Positions 40,599-48,525 of a DNA stretch of 64,000 nucleotides are shown here, one piece after another (positions within the stretch are counted from its first letter, which is position 1; each line of letters opens with the position of its first letter). The notes under the pieces were generated by a model. That model was not told the origin of the DNA, ran no database searches, and saw only the letters and a list, made by a program, of their open reading frames with translations. Source of the stretch: Noviherbaspirillum sedimenti (GTDB lineage: Bacteria; Pseudomonadota; Gammaproteobacteria; Burkholderiales; Burkholderiaceae_D); NCBI RefSeq assembly GCF_003590835.1, contig NZ_QYUQ01000002.1, positions 1,922,001 through 1,986,000 of the forward strand. Reading direction: 5' to 3'. Position numbers and translations under genes: made by a program.

Positions 40599-41360
40599 AT
40601 GATTGTCTTCATTACAGGTGCCACGTCCGGTTTTGGCGAGGAAATGGCACGCAAGTTTGTACAGCATGGCCACAAGGTGATTGCCACCGGCCGCCGCCGC
40701 GACCGGCTCGATGCCCTGGCCGCGGAATTGGGAACGGCGGTTCTGCCGATTGCCATGGATGTCACCAGCAAGGCCTCGATCGTCGAGACGCTGGCTGCCC
40801 TGCCTGACGAATGGCGCCCGATCGATGTCCTGATCAACAATGCCGGCCTGGCACTGGGCGTTGAGTCGGCGCATCAAGCCGCGCTGGACGAGTGGGAAAC
40901 CATGATCGAGACGAACTGCAAGGGTCTCGTCACCATGACGCGCCTGCTGCTGCCAGAGATGGTGGCGCGCAGAAGTGGCACCATCATCAATATCGGTTCG
41001 ATCGCCGGCACCTACCCTTACCCGGGTGGCAATGTGTATGGCGCAACCAAAGCTTTTGTCGATCAGTTCACCCGGAATTTGCGCGCGGATCTGGCCGGCA
41101 CCGGCGTACGTGCGACCAATATTGCGCCCGGTCTGGCGGGCGGCACTGAGTTTTCCAATGTGCGCTTCCGCGGCGATGACACGGCGGCGGCGAAAGTGTA
41201 TGAAGGCACCGCGCCGCTCACTGCAGCCGATGTGGCCGAAGCTGCGTTCTGGGTTGCCAGCCTGCCGGCACATGTGAATATCAATCATATCGAGATGATG
41301 CCGACATGCCAGGGCTTTTCTCCTTTCGCCATCAAGCGCGACTTGCTGGCTTCACAATGA
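40599..41360 (+). CDS. ydfG: YdfG-type short-chain dehydrogenase (NADP-dependent 3-hydroxy acid dehydrogenase)
   Basis: A 253-residue classical SDR close to E. coli YdfG, which oxidises L-allo-threonine, serine and 3-hydroxypropionate and reduces malonic semialdehyde. The Rossmann motif is TGATSGFG near residue 6, the NNAG motif near 80 and the catalytic Tyr-Lys in YGATK near 146. The YdfG-specific stretches GTEFSNVRFRGDD and LPAHVNINHIEMMP are present. The ATG at 40599 (second of two adjacent ATG) was chosen to match the MIVFITGA N-terminus and gives 5-base spacing from AGAGG. A TATAAT box is at 40570-40575. Confidence 0.93.
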   Translation: MIVFITGATSGFGEEMARKFVQHGHKVIATGRRRDRLDALAAELGTAVLPIAMDVTSKASIVETLAALPDEWRPIDVLINNAGLALGVESAHQAALDEWETMIETNCKGLVTMTRLLLPEMVARRSGTIINIGSIAGTYPYPGGNVYGATKAFVDQFTRNLRADLAGTGVRATNIAPGLAGGTEFSNVRFRGDDTAAAKVYEGTAPLTAADVAEAAFWVASLPAHVNINHIEMMPTCQGFSPFAIKRDLLASQ

Positions 41361-41393
41361 CCGCCACAACCCACGCCTGCGCACTGAGAAAGC

Positions 41394-41819
41394 ATGAACT
41401 CCGACGAAGCATTTAGCTGGCCCATCCGTGTGTATTACGAAGACACGGATGCGGGCGGGATTGTTTTTTATGCAAACTACCTGAAGTTCTTCGAGCGTGC
41501 ACGTACCGAATGGCTGCGGGCACTTGGCTACAGTCAGCATGTGCTGGCGGATAATCTTGGCTTGCTTTTCGTCGTAAAAAAGGCTTCGATCGAGTATCAT
41601 GCGCCTGCGAAACTTGATGACGAACTGAAACTGGTTGTCGTAGTCGAACGCGTGGGGGGTGCCTCCCTGCAAATCCGACAAGAAGCCTGGCGCCTCCAGG
41701 CGGAACACGCGACCTTGCTGGCAGAGGGATTGGTGACCATCGTTTGTGTCGGCAAGGCGAATTTACGTCCTTGCGCCATTCCTGATTCCATGCGTCTGAA
41801 ACTGAACAATGCCGAATAA
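41394..41819 (+). CDS. ybgC: Tol-Pal associated acyl-CoA thioesterase YbgC
   Basis: A 141-residue hotdog-fold thioesterase acting on short acyl-CoA or acyl-ACP. The catalytic motif is YYEDTDAGGIVFYANYLKFFERARTEW, with the Asp near residue 17 (YEDTDAGG). It is the first gene of the tol-pal operon in many proteobacteria and may link lipid metabolism to envelope maintenance. It starts 33 bases after ydfG and 109 bases before tolQ. Confidence 0.95.
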   Translation: MNSDEAFSWPIRVYYEDTDAGGIVFYANYLKFFERARTEWLRALGYSQHVLADNLGLLFVVKKASIEYHAPAKLDDELKLVVVVERVGGASLQIRQEAWRLQAEHATLLAEGLVTIVCVGKANLRPCAIPDSMRLKLNNAE

Positions 41820-41928
41820 AGCCTCGTTACTGCAACCCGCTATCGCCCTGCCAGTTCCATCACACCGGTATTGCCGTTTTACGCATACCGACTGAACCTT
41901 TCCATTATTCGTCACAGCGCTCCTTCCT

Positions 41929-42630
41929 ATGACAGTTGCACAAGACCTCTCGTTTGTTTCCCTGATTACCAATGCATCACTGCTGGTCCAGCTGGTCATG
42001 CTGCTGCTGGCCGCCGTCTCGCTGATGAGCTGGACTTATATTTTCCGCAAGTTGTTTGCCATCCGCAGCGCCAAGACGCAAACCGAAGAATTCGAGCGCA
42101 ATTTCTGGGCGGGAGGCAATCTTAATACCCTATATGAAGACGCAGTCTCGAATCGTCGACGCAACACCGGCCAGACCGGCGCGCTGGAACGCATTTTCGA
42201 GGCAGGCATGAGCGAATTCAACAAGGCCAAGGCAAGCATTGCCGGCAAGGGCACAGTCGACGCCAACACCCTGGTCGATGGCGCGCGGCGCGCCATGCGG
42301 GCGGCTTACCAGCGCGAAATGGATGCGCTGGAATCGCATCTGGCATTCCTGGCTTCGGTCGGTTCGGTGTCGCCTTATGTTGGCTTGTTCGGCACCGTCT
42401 GGGGCATCATGAATTCCTTCCGCGGTCTGGCGAACGTACAACAGGCCACCCTGGCAGCGGTCGCGCCGGGCATTGCCGAAGCACTGATCGCCACCGCCAT
42501 CGGCCTGTTCGCGGCGATTCCGGCGGTGGTAGCGTACAACCGCTATTCGCACGACATCGACCGGATGGCGATCCGCTTCGAAAGCTTCGTCGAGGAATTC
42601 TCGAATATCCTGCAACGGCAGGTCCGTTAA
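41929..42630 (+). CDS. tolQ: Tol-Pal system proton channel subunit TolQ
   Basis: TolQ with TolR forms the inner-membrane motor that uses the proton gradient to energise TolA. The 233-residue protein has three predicted membrane helices (about 17-37, 135-155 with SVGSVSPYVGLFGTVWGIMN, and 170-195 with GIAEALIATAIGLFAAIPAV), typical of the TolQ/ExbB/MotA family. The large cytoplasmic loop lies between helices 1 and 2. tolR begins 12 bases downstream. Confidence 0.96.
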   Translation: MTVAQDLSFVSLITNASLLVQLVMLLLAAVSLMSWTYIFRKLFAIRSAKTQTEEFERNFWAGGNLNTLYEDAVSNRRRNTGQTGALERIFEAGMSEFNKAKASIAGKGTVDANTLVDGARRAMRAAYQREMDALESHLAFLASVGSVSPYVGLFGTVWGIMNSFRGLANVQQATLAAVAPGIAEALIATAIGLFAAIPAVVAYNRYSHDIDRMAIRFESFVEEFSNILQRQVR

Positions 42631-42642
42631 GGAGAAAGATCG

Positions 42643-43098
42643 ATGGCTTCCTCGTTTTCCGGATCGTTGCGCGGCGGCCGTAGCCGCAAGTTCAAGTCTG
42701 AAATCAATGTGGTGCCTTACATTGATGTGATGCTGGTCTTGCTGGTGATTTTCATGGCCACCGCGCCCATGACCGATCCGAGCGTGATCAATCTGCCGAC
42801 TGCCGGCAAGTCGGCCCAGCCGCCCTCGGAATACATCCAGGTATCCATGAAACAGGATGGGTCGGCCTCCGTGAAAATCGGCGGCAGCGGCGCAAGCGGC
42901 GCTGGAGGTACTGCCCAGAGCGTGACAACGGCCAGCCGCACTGAACTGGTCGCCACCCTGCGCGACCTGCATGCGGCACACCCCGACATGCCGGTGATGA
43001 TCGCTGCCGACAAGGAAATCAAGTACGAGGAAGTGATCCAGGCGTTGTCAGAAGCGAAAAAGATCGGCATTACCCGGGTCGGGCTGGCGACCAGATAA
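42643..43098 (+). CDS. tolR: Tol-Pal system protein TolR
   Basis: TolR is the single-pass stator partner of TolQ. The 151-residue protein has the membrane segment at about 25-45, with the conserved proton-binding Asp in NVVPYIDVMLVLLVIFMATA. The periplasmic domain carries a Gly/Ser/Ala-rich insert (GGSGASGAGG) not seen in shorter homologues. A good ribosome site AAGGAG precedes the ATG. It lies between tolQ and tolA. Confidence 0.96.
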   Translation: MASSFSGSLRGGRSRKFKSEINVVPYIDVMLVLLVIFMATAPMTDPSVINLPTAGKSAQPPSEYIQVSMKQDGSASVKIGGSGASGAGGTAQSVTTASRTELVATLRDLHAAHPDMPVMIAADKEIKYEEVIQALSEAKKIGITRVGLATR

Positions 43099-43106
43099 AC
43101 GGCATC

Positions 43107-43976
43107 ATGGCTGACACGACTCCATATTCCGTTCCGCAAGAACCAGGCCGCTGGCGCGCCATCGCGCTGGCGGTGGTGGTGCATGCGGCGCTGTTCATTT
43201 TCCTGTGGATCGGTATCCGCTGGCAAAGCGAAACGCCGGTGGCGCTGGAAGCCGAGGTCTGGGATATGGAGACGAAAGACGCCGCCCCGCAGCAGGCTTT
43301 GCCGCCGCCAGTGCCGTCCAAGGCGGAACCCGAGCCGGAGCCCAGGCCGGAACCTGAACCCGTCAGCAAGCCCGAACCGAAACACGCGGTAAAAGCCCCC
43401 GTGGAAAAACCCGATATCGCGCTCGAGCAAGAGCGCAAGAAAAAAGAAAAGGCGCAACGCGAAGAGGAAGAACGGATCGAGCGCCTGGCCAGGCTGAAGG
43501 AAGAAAAGGAACAGGCAGAGAAGGACAAGAAGAAGGAACTGGCGAAAAAAGAAAAGGCAGATGCCGAGAGAAAGCGGCAGGATGCCCAAGAAGCAAAACT
43601 GCTGGCCCAAATGCGCCAGGACGCGCAGAAAAACCTCGCTGGCCCCGCCGGCAGTGGCGGCAGCGGCACAGCGGTCAAATCGCAAGGCATGCGCGGCGAT
43701 GCCGGCTATGCTGGCAAGGTTGCGGCAAAAATCAAGTCGAATACGGCGTTTTCCGTTCCGCCCGGGCTGGAAGGCAACCCTTCGGTGGAATATGATGTGC
43801 AGCTATTCCCGGACGGCTCCTTGCGGGGCGCGCCACGCAAGGTGAAATCCTCGGGCATTCCGGCATTCGACGATGCAGTGCGGCGGGCGATCGAATTGTC
43901 GGCGCCCTTCCCTGCCGACAAATCCGGTGCTGTACCGTCCGACTTTCCAGTGATCCATCGACCGAAAGAGCAGTAA
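43107..43976 (+). CDS. tolA: Tol-Pal system protein TolA
   Basis: TolA spans the periplasm and connects the TolQR motor to Pal/TolB. The 289-residue protein has an N-terminal membrane helix (AIALAVVVHAALFIFLWIGI, 16-36), a Pro/Glu-rich then Lys/Glu-rich helical stalk (about 60-175: long KEEKEQAEKDKKKE-type coiled coil) and a C-terminal domain (about 195-289: YAGKVAAKIKSNTAF to the end) of the TonB-C-like TolA type. Shorter than E. coli TolA (421). Weak ribosome site, so translation may be coupled to tolR. Confidence 0.95.
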   Translation: MADTTPYSVPQEPGRWRAIALAVVVHAALFIFLWIGIRWQSETPVALEAEVWDMETKDAAPQQALPPPVPSKAEPEPEPRPEPEPVSKPEPKHAVKAPVEKPDIALEQERKKKEKAQREEEERIERLARLKEEKEQAEKDKKKELAKKEKADAERKRQDAQEAKLLAQMRQDAQKNLAGPAGSGGSGTAVKSQGMRGDAGYAGKVAAKIKSNTAFSVPPGLEGNPSVEYDVQLFPDGSLRGAPRKVKSSGIPAFDDAVRRAIELSAPFPADKSGAVPSDFPVIHRPKEQ

Positions 43977-43979
43977 GCC

Positions 43980-45266
43980 ATGATGAAAAAACATCTCTTC
44001 CGCTTTGATTTTTTTCGCACTCTCGCCCTTCTGGGGCTGTTTGCGGCAGCGACCGCACACGCCCAGTTGCGCGTCGAAATTTCCGGTGTCGGCGCCAACC
44101 AGATCCCGATTGCGATTGCCGCTTTTGCCGACGAAGGCGTCGCGCCGCAACAGGTCAGCGCCATCATCAAGGCCGATCTTGCCCGGAGCGGCTACTTCAA
44201 GATCATCGACACTGGCGTAGCGATATCGGAAACCACACCGGTCAAGTTCGGCGACTGGAAATCGCGTGGCGCCAACGCGCTAGTGGTGGGCAGCGTGCAG
44301 CGCTTGGCTGACGGGCGCTTCGATGTGCGCTACAAGCTGCTCGACACGCTCGCAGCGTCCCAGCTGTCAGGCCTGGCGATGGCGGTACAACCGCAATTCA
44401 CGCGGCTGGCAGCGCACAAGATCGCCGATGACATCTACGAAAAGTTGCTGGGTGTACGCGGCGCTTTCGCCACGCGTGTTGCCTATGTAACCAGGGCCGG
44501 CAACGAATACCGACTGGAAGTCGCGGATGCCGATGGCGAGAGCGTGCATGTTGCGTTGCGCTCCAACGAGCCGATCATCTCGCCGGCCTGGTCGCCGGAT
44601 GGCACCAAAGTCGCCTATGTCTCCTTCGAAAAGAAGAAGCCGGTGGTGTACGTACAAGACCTGGTCAGTCGTGAGCGCACCGTCGTGGCCAACTTCAAGG
44701 GCAGCAACTCGGCGCCGTCCTGGTCGCCAGACGGCAGACGGCTTGCCATCGCCCTGGCGCGCGAGGGCCTGACCCAGGTGTATGTAGTCAATGCTGACGG
44801 CAGCGGCTTGCGCCGTCTTACCAGCACCAATGGCATCGATACCGAACCGCAGTTCTCGGCCGATGGCCAGAGCATCTATTTCACCAGCGACCGCAGCGGC
44901 GGGCCGCAAATCTACCGCATGCCGGCAGACGGCGGCGAGGCGCGGCGCGTGACCTTCCAGGGTAGCTACAACATCAGTCCGCGCATTGCCCCCGACGGCA
45001 AGACGCTGGCCTATATTTCACGCCGCGAAGGCCGCTTCCAGCTGTATGCGCAGGATCTTGGCAATGGCCAGGAACTGCGCCTGTCCGACACCTCGCGCGA
45101 CGAATCGCCAAGCTTTTCGCCGAACGGCAAGTACATCATGTATGCGACCGAAACCGGTCGCCGCGGTTCGCTGGAGGTGGTGTCGGTCGATGGCCGCACC
45201 AAGTACCGTTTGAGCACCCAGGCAGGCGATATCCGTGAGCCCAGCTGGGGCCCGTTCATGAAATAA
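43980..45266 (+). CDS. tolB: Tol-Pal system beta-propeller protein TolB
   Basis: A 428-residue periplasmic protein with a signal peptide (LALLGLFAAATAHA, cleavage before QLRVE). The N-terminal domain (about 28-160) interacts with TolA and the C-terminal six-bladed propeller (WSPDG repeats, e.g. SPAWSPDGTKVAYVS, APSWSPDGRRLAIAL, SPSFSPNGKYIMYAT) with Pal. It starts 3 bases after the tolA stop. Two adjacent ATG codons; the first is used here. Confidence 0.96.
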   Translation: MMKKHLFRFDFFRTLALLGLFAAATAHAQLRVEISGVGANQIPIAIAAFADEGVAPQQVSAIIKADLARSGYFKIIDTGVAISETTPVKFGDWKSRGANALVVGSVQRLADGRFDVRYKLLDTLAASQLSGLAMAVQPQFTRLAAHKIADDIYEKLLGVRGAFATRVAYVTRAGNEYRLEVADADGESVHVALRSNEPIISPAWSPDGTKVAYVSFEKKKPVVYVQDLVSRERTVVANFKGSNSAPSWSPDGRRLAIALAREGLTQVYVVNADGSGLRRLTSTNGIDTEPQFSADGQSIYFTSDRSGGPQIYRMPADGGEARRVTFQGSYNISPRIAPDGKTLAYISRREGRFQLYAQDLGNGQELRLSDTSRDESPSFSPNGKYIMYATETGRRGSLEVVSVDGRTKYRLSTQAGDIREPSWGPFMK

Positions 45267-45302
45267 ATCCACCCAACCAACTCTCAACTCAAGGAGCTTT
45301 TT

Positions 45303-45827
45303 ATGCAAAAACTTTCCGCATCCGCTTTTATTCTGTGTAGCGCATTGGCACTTTCCGCTTGTTCGAGCACCAGCCTGAACGACAAGGCGCCGATCGAAGA
45401 CCGCGCTGCCACGCCGGCCCAGGGCACCGATGGCAGCCGCACCGTCGCCACCGTCGACACCCAGTCAACCGATCCGCTGAAAGATGCCAAGGGCGCATTG
45501 GCACAGCGCAGCTTTTACTTCGATTTGGACAGCTACGTGCTGAAGGCCGAAGCGCAGCCGGTAGTCGAGGCACATGCCAAGTACCTGAGCGCCAACAAGG
45601 GGCGCAAGGTCGTCATCCAGGGCAATACCGACGAGCGCGGCGGCCGCGAATACAACCTGGCGCTGGGTCAGAAGCGCGCCGAAGCAGTGCGCAAGTCGTT
45701 GTCCCTGTTGGGCGTAGCCGACGCGCAAATGGAAGCCGTTTCGTTTGGCAAGGAAAAGCCGAAGGCACAAGGCAGCGATGAAGCTTCCTGGTCTGAAAAC
45801 CGCCGCGCCGATCTGGCCTACCAATAA
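45303..45827 (+). CDS. pal: Peptidoglycan-associated lipoprotein Pal
   Basis: Pal is an outer-membrane lipoprotein that binds peptidoglycan and TolB. The signal peptide ends with the lipobox LSAC at about 20. The C-terminal OmpA-like domain (about 70-174) contains HAKYLSANKGRKVVIQGNTD and REYNLALGQKRAEAVRKSL, with Asp and Arg for diaminopimelate binding. AAGGAG precedes the start. The stop overlaps the start of cpoB by one base (TAATG). Confidence 0.97.
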   Translation: MQKLSASAFILCSALALSACSSTSLNDKAPIEDRAATPAQGTDGSRTVATVDTQSTDPLKDAKGALAQRSFYFDLDSYVLKAEAQPVVEAHAKYLSANKGRKVVIQGNTDERGGREYNLALGQKRAEAVRKSLSLLGVADAQMEAVSFGKEKPKAQGSDEASWSENRRADLAYQ

Positions 45828-46585
45828 TGAAAAGGCTAGTCTCCCCTGCTCTTGCTGCGGCCTGCCTGGCCGCAGCTTCCCTGGCGCCGCTGCCGGCCCA
45901 CGCGCTGTTCGGCGACGACGAGGCGCGCAAGGCCATTGTGGACTTGCGCGGCAAGTTCGAGGCGTTCCAGAAGGAGAACGCTGCACAAATGGACGGCAAG
46001 GCGAACCAGAAAAGCGTGCTCGACCTGGCCAACCAGAATGAACAGTTGCGTCAGGAAGTGGCAAGGCTGCGCGGCCAGCTTGAAGTGCTGAGCAATGAAC
46101 TGGCCAATGCCCAGCAGCGCCAGAAGGATTTTTACGTCGATCTCGACAACCGTCTGCGCAAGCTGGAACCGCAGCGCGTGACGTTCGATGGCAAGGAAAT
46201 CAGTGTCGATCCTGCCGAGCAAAAATCCTATGACGCTGCACTGGCATCGTTCAATGGGGGAGACTACAAAGCGGCATCGGTGGCATTGGCCGACTTCGTG
46301 CGGCGCTTTCCGCAATCTGGGTATGCGGCCAATGCACAGTATTTGCTGGGCAATAGCTTCTATGCGCTGCGCGATTACCGCAATGCCATGGTAGCGCAAC
46401 AGGCGGTCGTCAAGAATTTTCCCGACCACGCGAAAGCGCCTGATGCACTGCTGAATATTGCCACCTGCCAGCTGGAACTGAAGGATCGCGCCGCCACCAA
46501 AAAAACGCTGGAAAGCCTGGTGGCGAAGTATCCGGAGGCGCCCGCCGCAAAAACCGCCAAGGAACGTTTGGCAATCCTGAAATAA
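45827..46585 (+). CDS. cpoB: Cell division coordinator CpoB (YbgF)
   Basis: CpoB is periplasmic and links the Tol machine to peptidoglycan synthesis by PBP1B. The 252-residue protein has a signal peptide (ending PAHA), a coiled-coil region (about 60-115: LRQEVARLRGQLEVLSNELANAQQ) that trimerises, and C-terminal TPR repeats (about 130-245: YDAALASFNGGDYKAAS, NAQYLLGNSFYALRDYRNAM). Its first base is the last base of the pal stop. Last gene of the operon. Confidence 0.96.
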   Translation: MKRLVSPALAAACLAAASLAPLPAHALFGDDEARKAIVDLRGKFEAFQKENAAQMDGKANQKSVLDLANQNEQLRQEVARLRGQLEVLSNELANAQQRQKDFYVDLDNRLRKLEPQRVTFDGKEISVDPAEQKSYDAALASFNGGDYKAASVALADFVRRFPQSGYAANAQYLLGNSFYALRDYRNAMVAQQAVVKNFPDHAKAPDALLNIATCQLELKDRAATKKTLESLVAKYPEAPAAKTAKERLAILK

Positions 46586-46620
46586 GAAGTGGGGGGTCTG
46601 CCTGTCGCTTCTGATTTTTG
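46586..46620 (+). terminator. Possible terminator after cpoB
   Basis: AGAAG and CTTCT at the ends of an imperfect GC-rich stem starting right after the cpoB stop, followed by ATTTTTGCATTTTTT. The inner pairing is irregular, so confidence is low. Confidence 0.4.
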
Positions 46621-46649
46621 CATTTTTTGGCGCGCAGCAACGATCAGCA

Positions 46650-46678
46650 TTGACAGGCCGCCCACTTATTATTATAAT
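46650..46678 (+). promoter_or_regulatory. Perfect consensus sigma-70 promoter for tRNA-Lys
   Basis: TTGACA (46650-46655), 17-base spacer, TATAAT (46673-46678). Both boxes are exact consensus. Transcription would start near 46685, five bases before the tRNA. Confidence 0.93.
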
Positions 46679-46689
46679 TTTCCTTCTTT

Positions 46690-46765
46690 GGGTCGTTAGC
46701 TCAGCTGGTAGAGCAGCGGACTTTTAATCCGTTGGTCGCAGGTTCGAATCCCGCACGGCCTACCA
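46690..46765 (+). tRNA. lysT: tRNA-Lys (anticodon TTT)
   Basis: Begins GGGTCGTTAGCTCAGCTGGT; anticodon loop CTTTTAA gives TTT; T arm GGTTCGAATCC; encoded CCA at 46763-46765. 76 nt. Own promoter and terminator. Confidence 0.97.
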
Positions 46766-46773
46766 AGAATATG

Positions 46774-46803
46774 AAGGGCTTGCAGAAATGCAAGCCCTTT
46801 TCA
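46774..46803 (+). terminator. Terminator of tRNA-Lys(TTT)
   Basis: AAGGGCTTGCA (46774-46784) pairs perfectly with TGCAAGCCCTT (46789-46799) around a GAAA loop, followed by TTTCATTT. Confidence 0.88.
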
Positions 46804-46989
46804 TTTCTGGATTCGTTCAGCTTTCCTATTTCTCCTGTCATTCATACGCATCATGGTGATGGAAAATAGCCAGTATTCGAATTCATAGTAATTCATATCG
46901 CTCGCCTGTGGCGCCTTGAATTTTTTCCGAAGTTATCCGAATTCACGCATGCGAGCAGCGCGTTTCTTCCTGGAATTATAAAAATACAG

Positions 46990-46995
46990 TATAAT
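46990..46995 (+). promoter_or_regulatory. -10 box of the second tRNA-Lys gene
   Basis: TATAAT 10 bases before the tRNA. No good -35 box is seen at the right distance. The 46804-46989 stretch before it has no other recognised feature. Confidence 0.5.
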
Positions 46996-47005
46996 CTTCG
47001 GCTTC

Positions 47006-47081
47006 GGGTTGTTAGCTCAGTTGGTAGAGCAGCGGACTCTTAATCCGTAGGTCGAGTGTTCGAGCCACTCACAACCCACCA
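47006..47081 (+). tRNA. lysU-type tRNA: tRNA-Lys (anticodon CTT)
   Basis: Begins GGGTTGTTAGCTCAGTTGGT; anticodon loop CTCTTAA gives CTT; T arm GTGTTCGAGCCAC; encoded CCA. 76 nt. It shares most of its D and anticodon arms with the TTT isoacceptor 240 bases upstream, suggesting duplication and divergence. Confidence 0.95.
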
Positions 47082-47088
47082 GTAATTT

Positions 47089-47129
47089 AAAGGGATTGCA
47101 TGACGAAAAGCATGCAGTCCCTTTTTCTT
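47089..47129 (+). terminator. Terminator of tRNA-Lys(CTT), probably bidirectional
   Basis: AAAGGGATTGCATG (47089-47102) pairs with CATGCAGTCCCTTT (47111-47124) with one wobble, followed by TTTCTTTT. It touches the end of the convergent EAL/HDOD gene and may stop that transcript as well. Confidence 0.85.
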
Positions 47130-48401
47130 TTACTGATGCATGGCGCGCGCAACGTTATTGCTCCACTCATAGGCTTCCGCCTGCAGCAAGAACAAGTCAC
47201 CGCTATCCAGATGGAACTTGCCTAGCATCGGCAACAATGCAAGGGCATCTCTACGCTCGATCGCCTCGATCAATGCCAGCAAATCCCCGTAATAACCCTG
47301 GTGCACCAGCAGCGCATCGCTGACCTCCTCGACCACAGCGATTTGCTTGAGGATCTCCACCATGGGCAGACCGAACAGCGCATCCATCAGCGACATGATG
47401 CCGACCGTGAATGCGGCATCGGCAATGCCGCGATTGCCGGGACGGTGACGTTGCGCGATCAATTCCAGCAATTTTCCACGCGCCGTCGCCAGCATCAGCA
47501 AAGGCTTGACGCTGGGGGCATTCTCCTCGGCCTGGGCATACAGCATTACCTGCAGCCAGCTTGCCAGCTGCTTGCGCCCCAAGACCATCAGCGCCTGCCG
47601 CAGCGAATCGATACGGTGTGTGCCGACGGCAGCGGTATTCACCAGCCGCAGCAAGTTCAGGCCAAGAGAAACGTCGCGCTTGATGCGTTCCTCGATCTCG
47701 ACACTGTCGGCATCGCTGGTAATCAGCGCAATGATATCGATGATCGCCAGTTGCGACGGCGCCAGTTGCCGGTTCGGGACAATTGTCGGCCGAGCGAAGT
47801 GAAAACCCTGGAAGTAGTCAAATCCCAGTGCCAGGCAGGCATCGAACTGCGCCAGTGTGTCGACATTGTCGATGAGCAGTTTCTTGTTGGCGAAATGGGA
47901 CTGGGAAGTCAGCTGCACAAGTTCCTCGCGCGTCCGCTTGTGCAAGTCGAATCTGATGACTTCTGCCAGCGGTATCAGTTTTTGCAGGCTTTCGGCATCT
48001 GCCATTGCCTCATCCACCCCAAACACGAAACCCTGCGCGGCAAGCTCGCCAAGCCTTTGCAGCACCGCCTCGGTCGCCGTGACCGTGCCGGCCAGGCAGA
48101 AAACGAATTTGGTGCGCGGGATATGCTGAAATACCTCGCTCATGAGGACTTGCTCATCGATATTGACGAAACCACGCAATTCGCCAATCACCTTCAGCAT
48201 ATCCATTTCCGCGAAATGGCTTATAACGGCAGCGGTTAGATGATCACTGCCTGCAGCCTCGGCCTGGCTGTCGACGGGATAAAACACAAGCTCAAAGGCC
48301 AGGGCCTCCTGGCGACGGTCCAGGACAGGCTGGCGCGCCATGAAAAAACCAGGGACACAGAGCTTGCTGCCAGCGCTATTGAGAATGACCTGGATTGCCA
48401 T
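47130..48401 (-). CDS. EAL-like/HDOD domain signalling protein (YuxH family)
   Basis: A 423-residue protein with an N-terminal EAL-like domain (about 15-205) and a C-terminal HDOD domain (about 215-400: LAPSQLAIIDIIALITSD, GLNLLRLVNTAAVGT). In true phosphodiesterases the signature is E-A/V-L with several catalytic acids; here it reads AFELVFY and the metal and catalytic residues appear mostly absent, so it likely binds a ligand or protein rather than degrading cyclic di-GMP. The family (YuxH/CdgJ-like) affects motility in other bacteria. The start at 48401 (MAIQVILN) has AGGG upstream; the frame extends further. Confidence 0.88.
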   Translation of the reverse strand: MAIQVILNSAGSKLCVPGFFMARQPVLDRRQEALAFELVFYPVDSQAEAAGSDHLTAAVISHFAEMDMLKVIGELRGFVNIDEQVLMSEVFQHIPRTKFVFCLAGTVTATEAVLQRLGELAAQGFVFGVDEAMADAESLQKLIPLAEVIRFDLHKRTREELVQLTSQSHFANKKLLIDNVDTLAQFDACLALGFDYFQGFHFARPTIVPNRQLAPSQLAIIDIIALITSDADSVEIEERIKRDVSLGLNLLRLVNTAAVGTHRIDSLRQALMVLGRKQLASWLQVMLYAQAEENAPSVKPLLMLATARGKLLELIAQRHRPGNRGIADAAFTVGIMSLMDALFGLPMVEILKQIAVVEEVSDALLVHQGYYGDLLALIEAIERRDALALLPMLGKFHLDSGDLFLLQAEAYEWSNNVARAMHQ

Positions 48402-48464
48402 AATGCCCTGACCGATTGAGGGAAGCTGCTTAAAGAATAGTCCTGAATTTGCCGAAAGGAAAGC

Positions 48465-48493
48465 AAAATAAAACGGCTGCCTGGGGCAGCCGT
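48465..48493 (-). terminator. Terminator after the L,D-transpeptidase gene
   Basis: On the minus strand ACGGCTGCC and GGCAGCCGT (48473-48493) form a 9-bp stem with a 3-base loop, followed by TTTATTTTGC. Confidence 0.88.
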
Positions 48494-48525
48494 CGATCTT
48501 TCCGAATGGAGCGCCGGCAGGGCCG

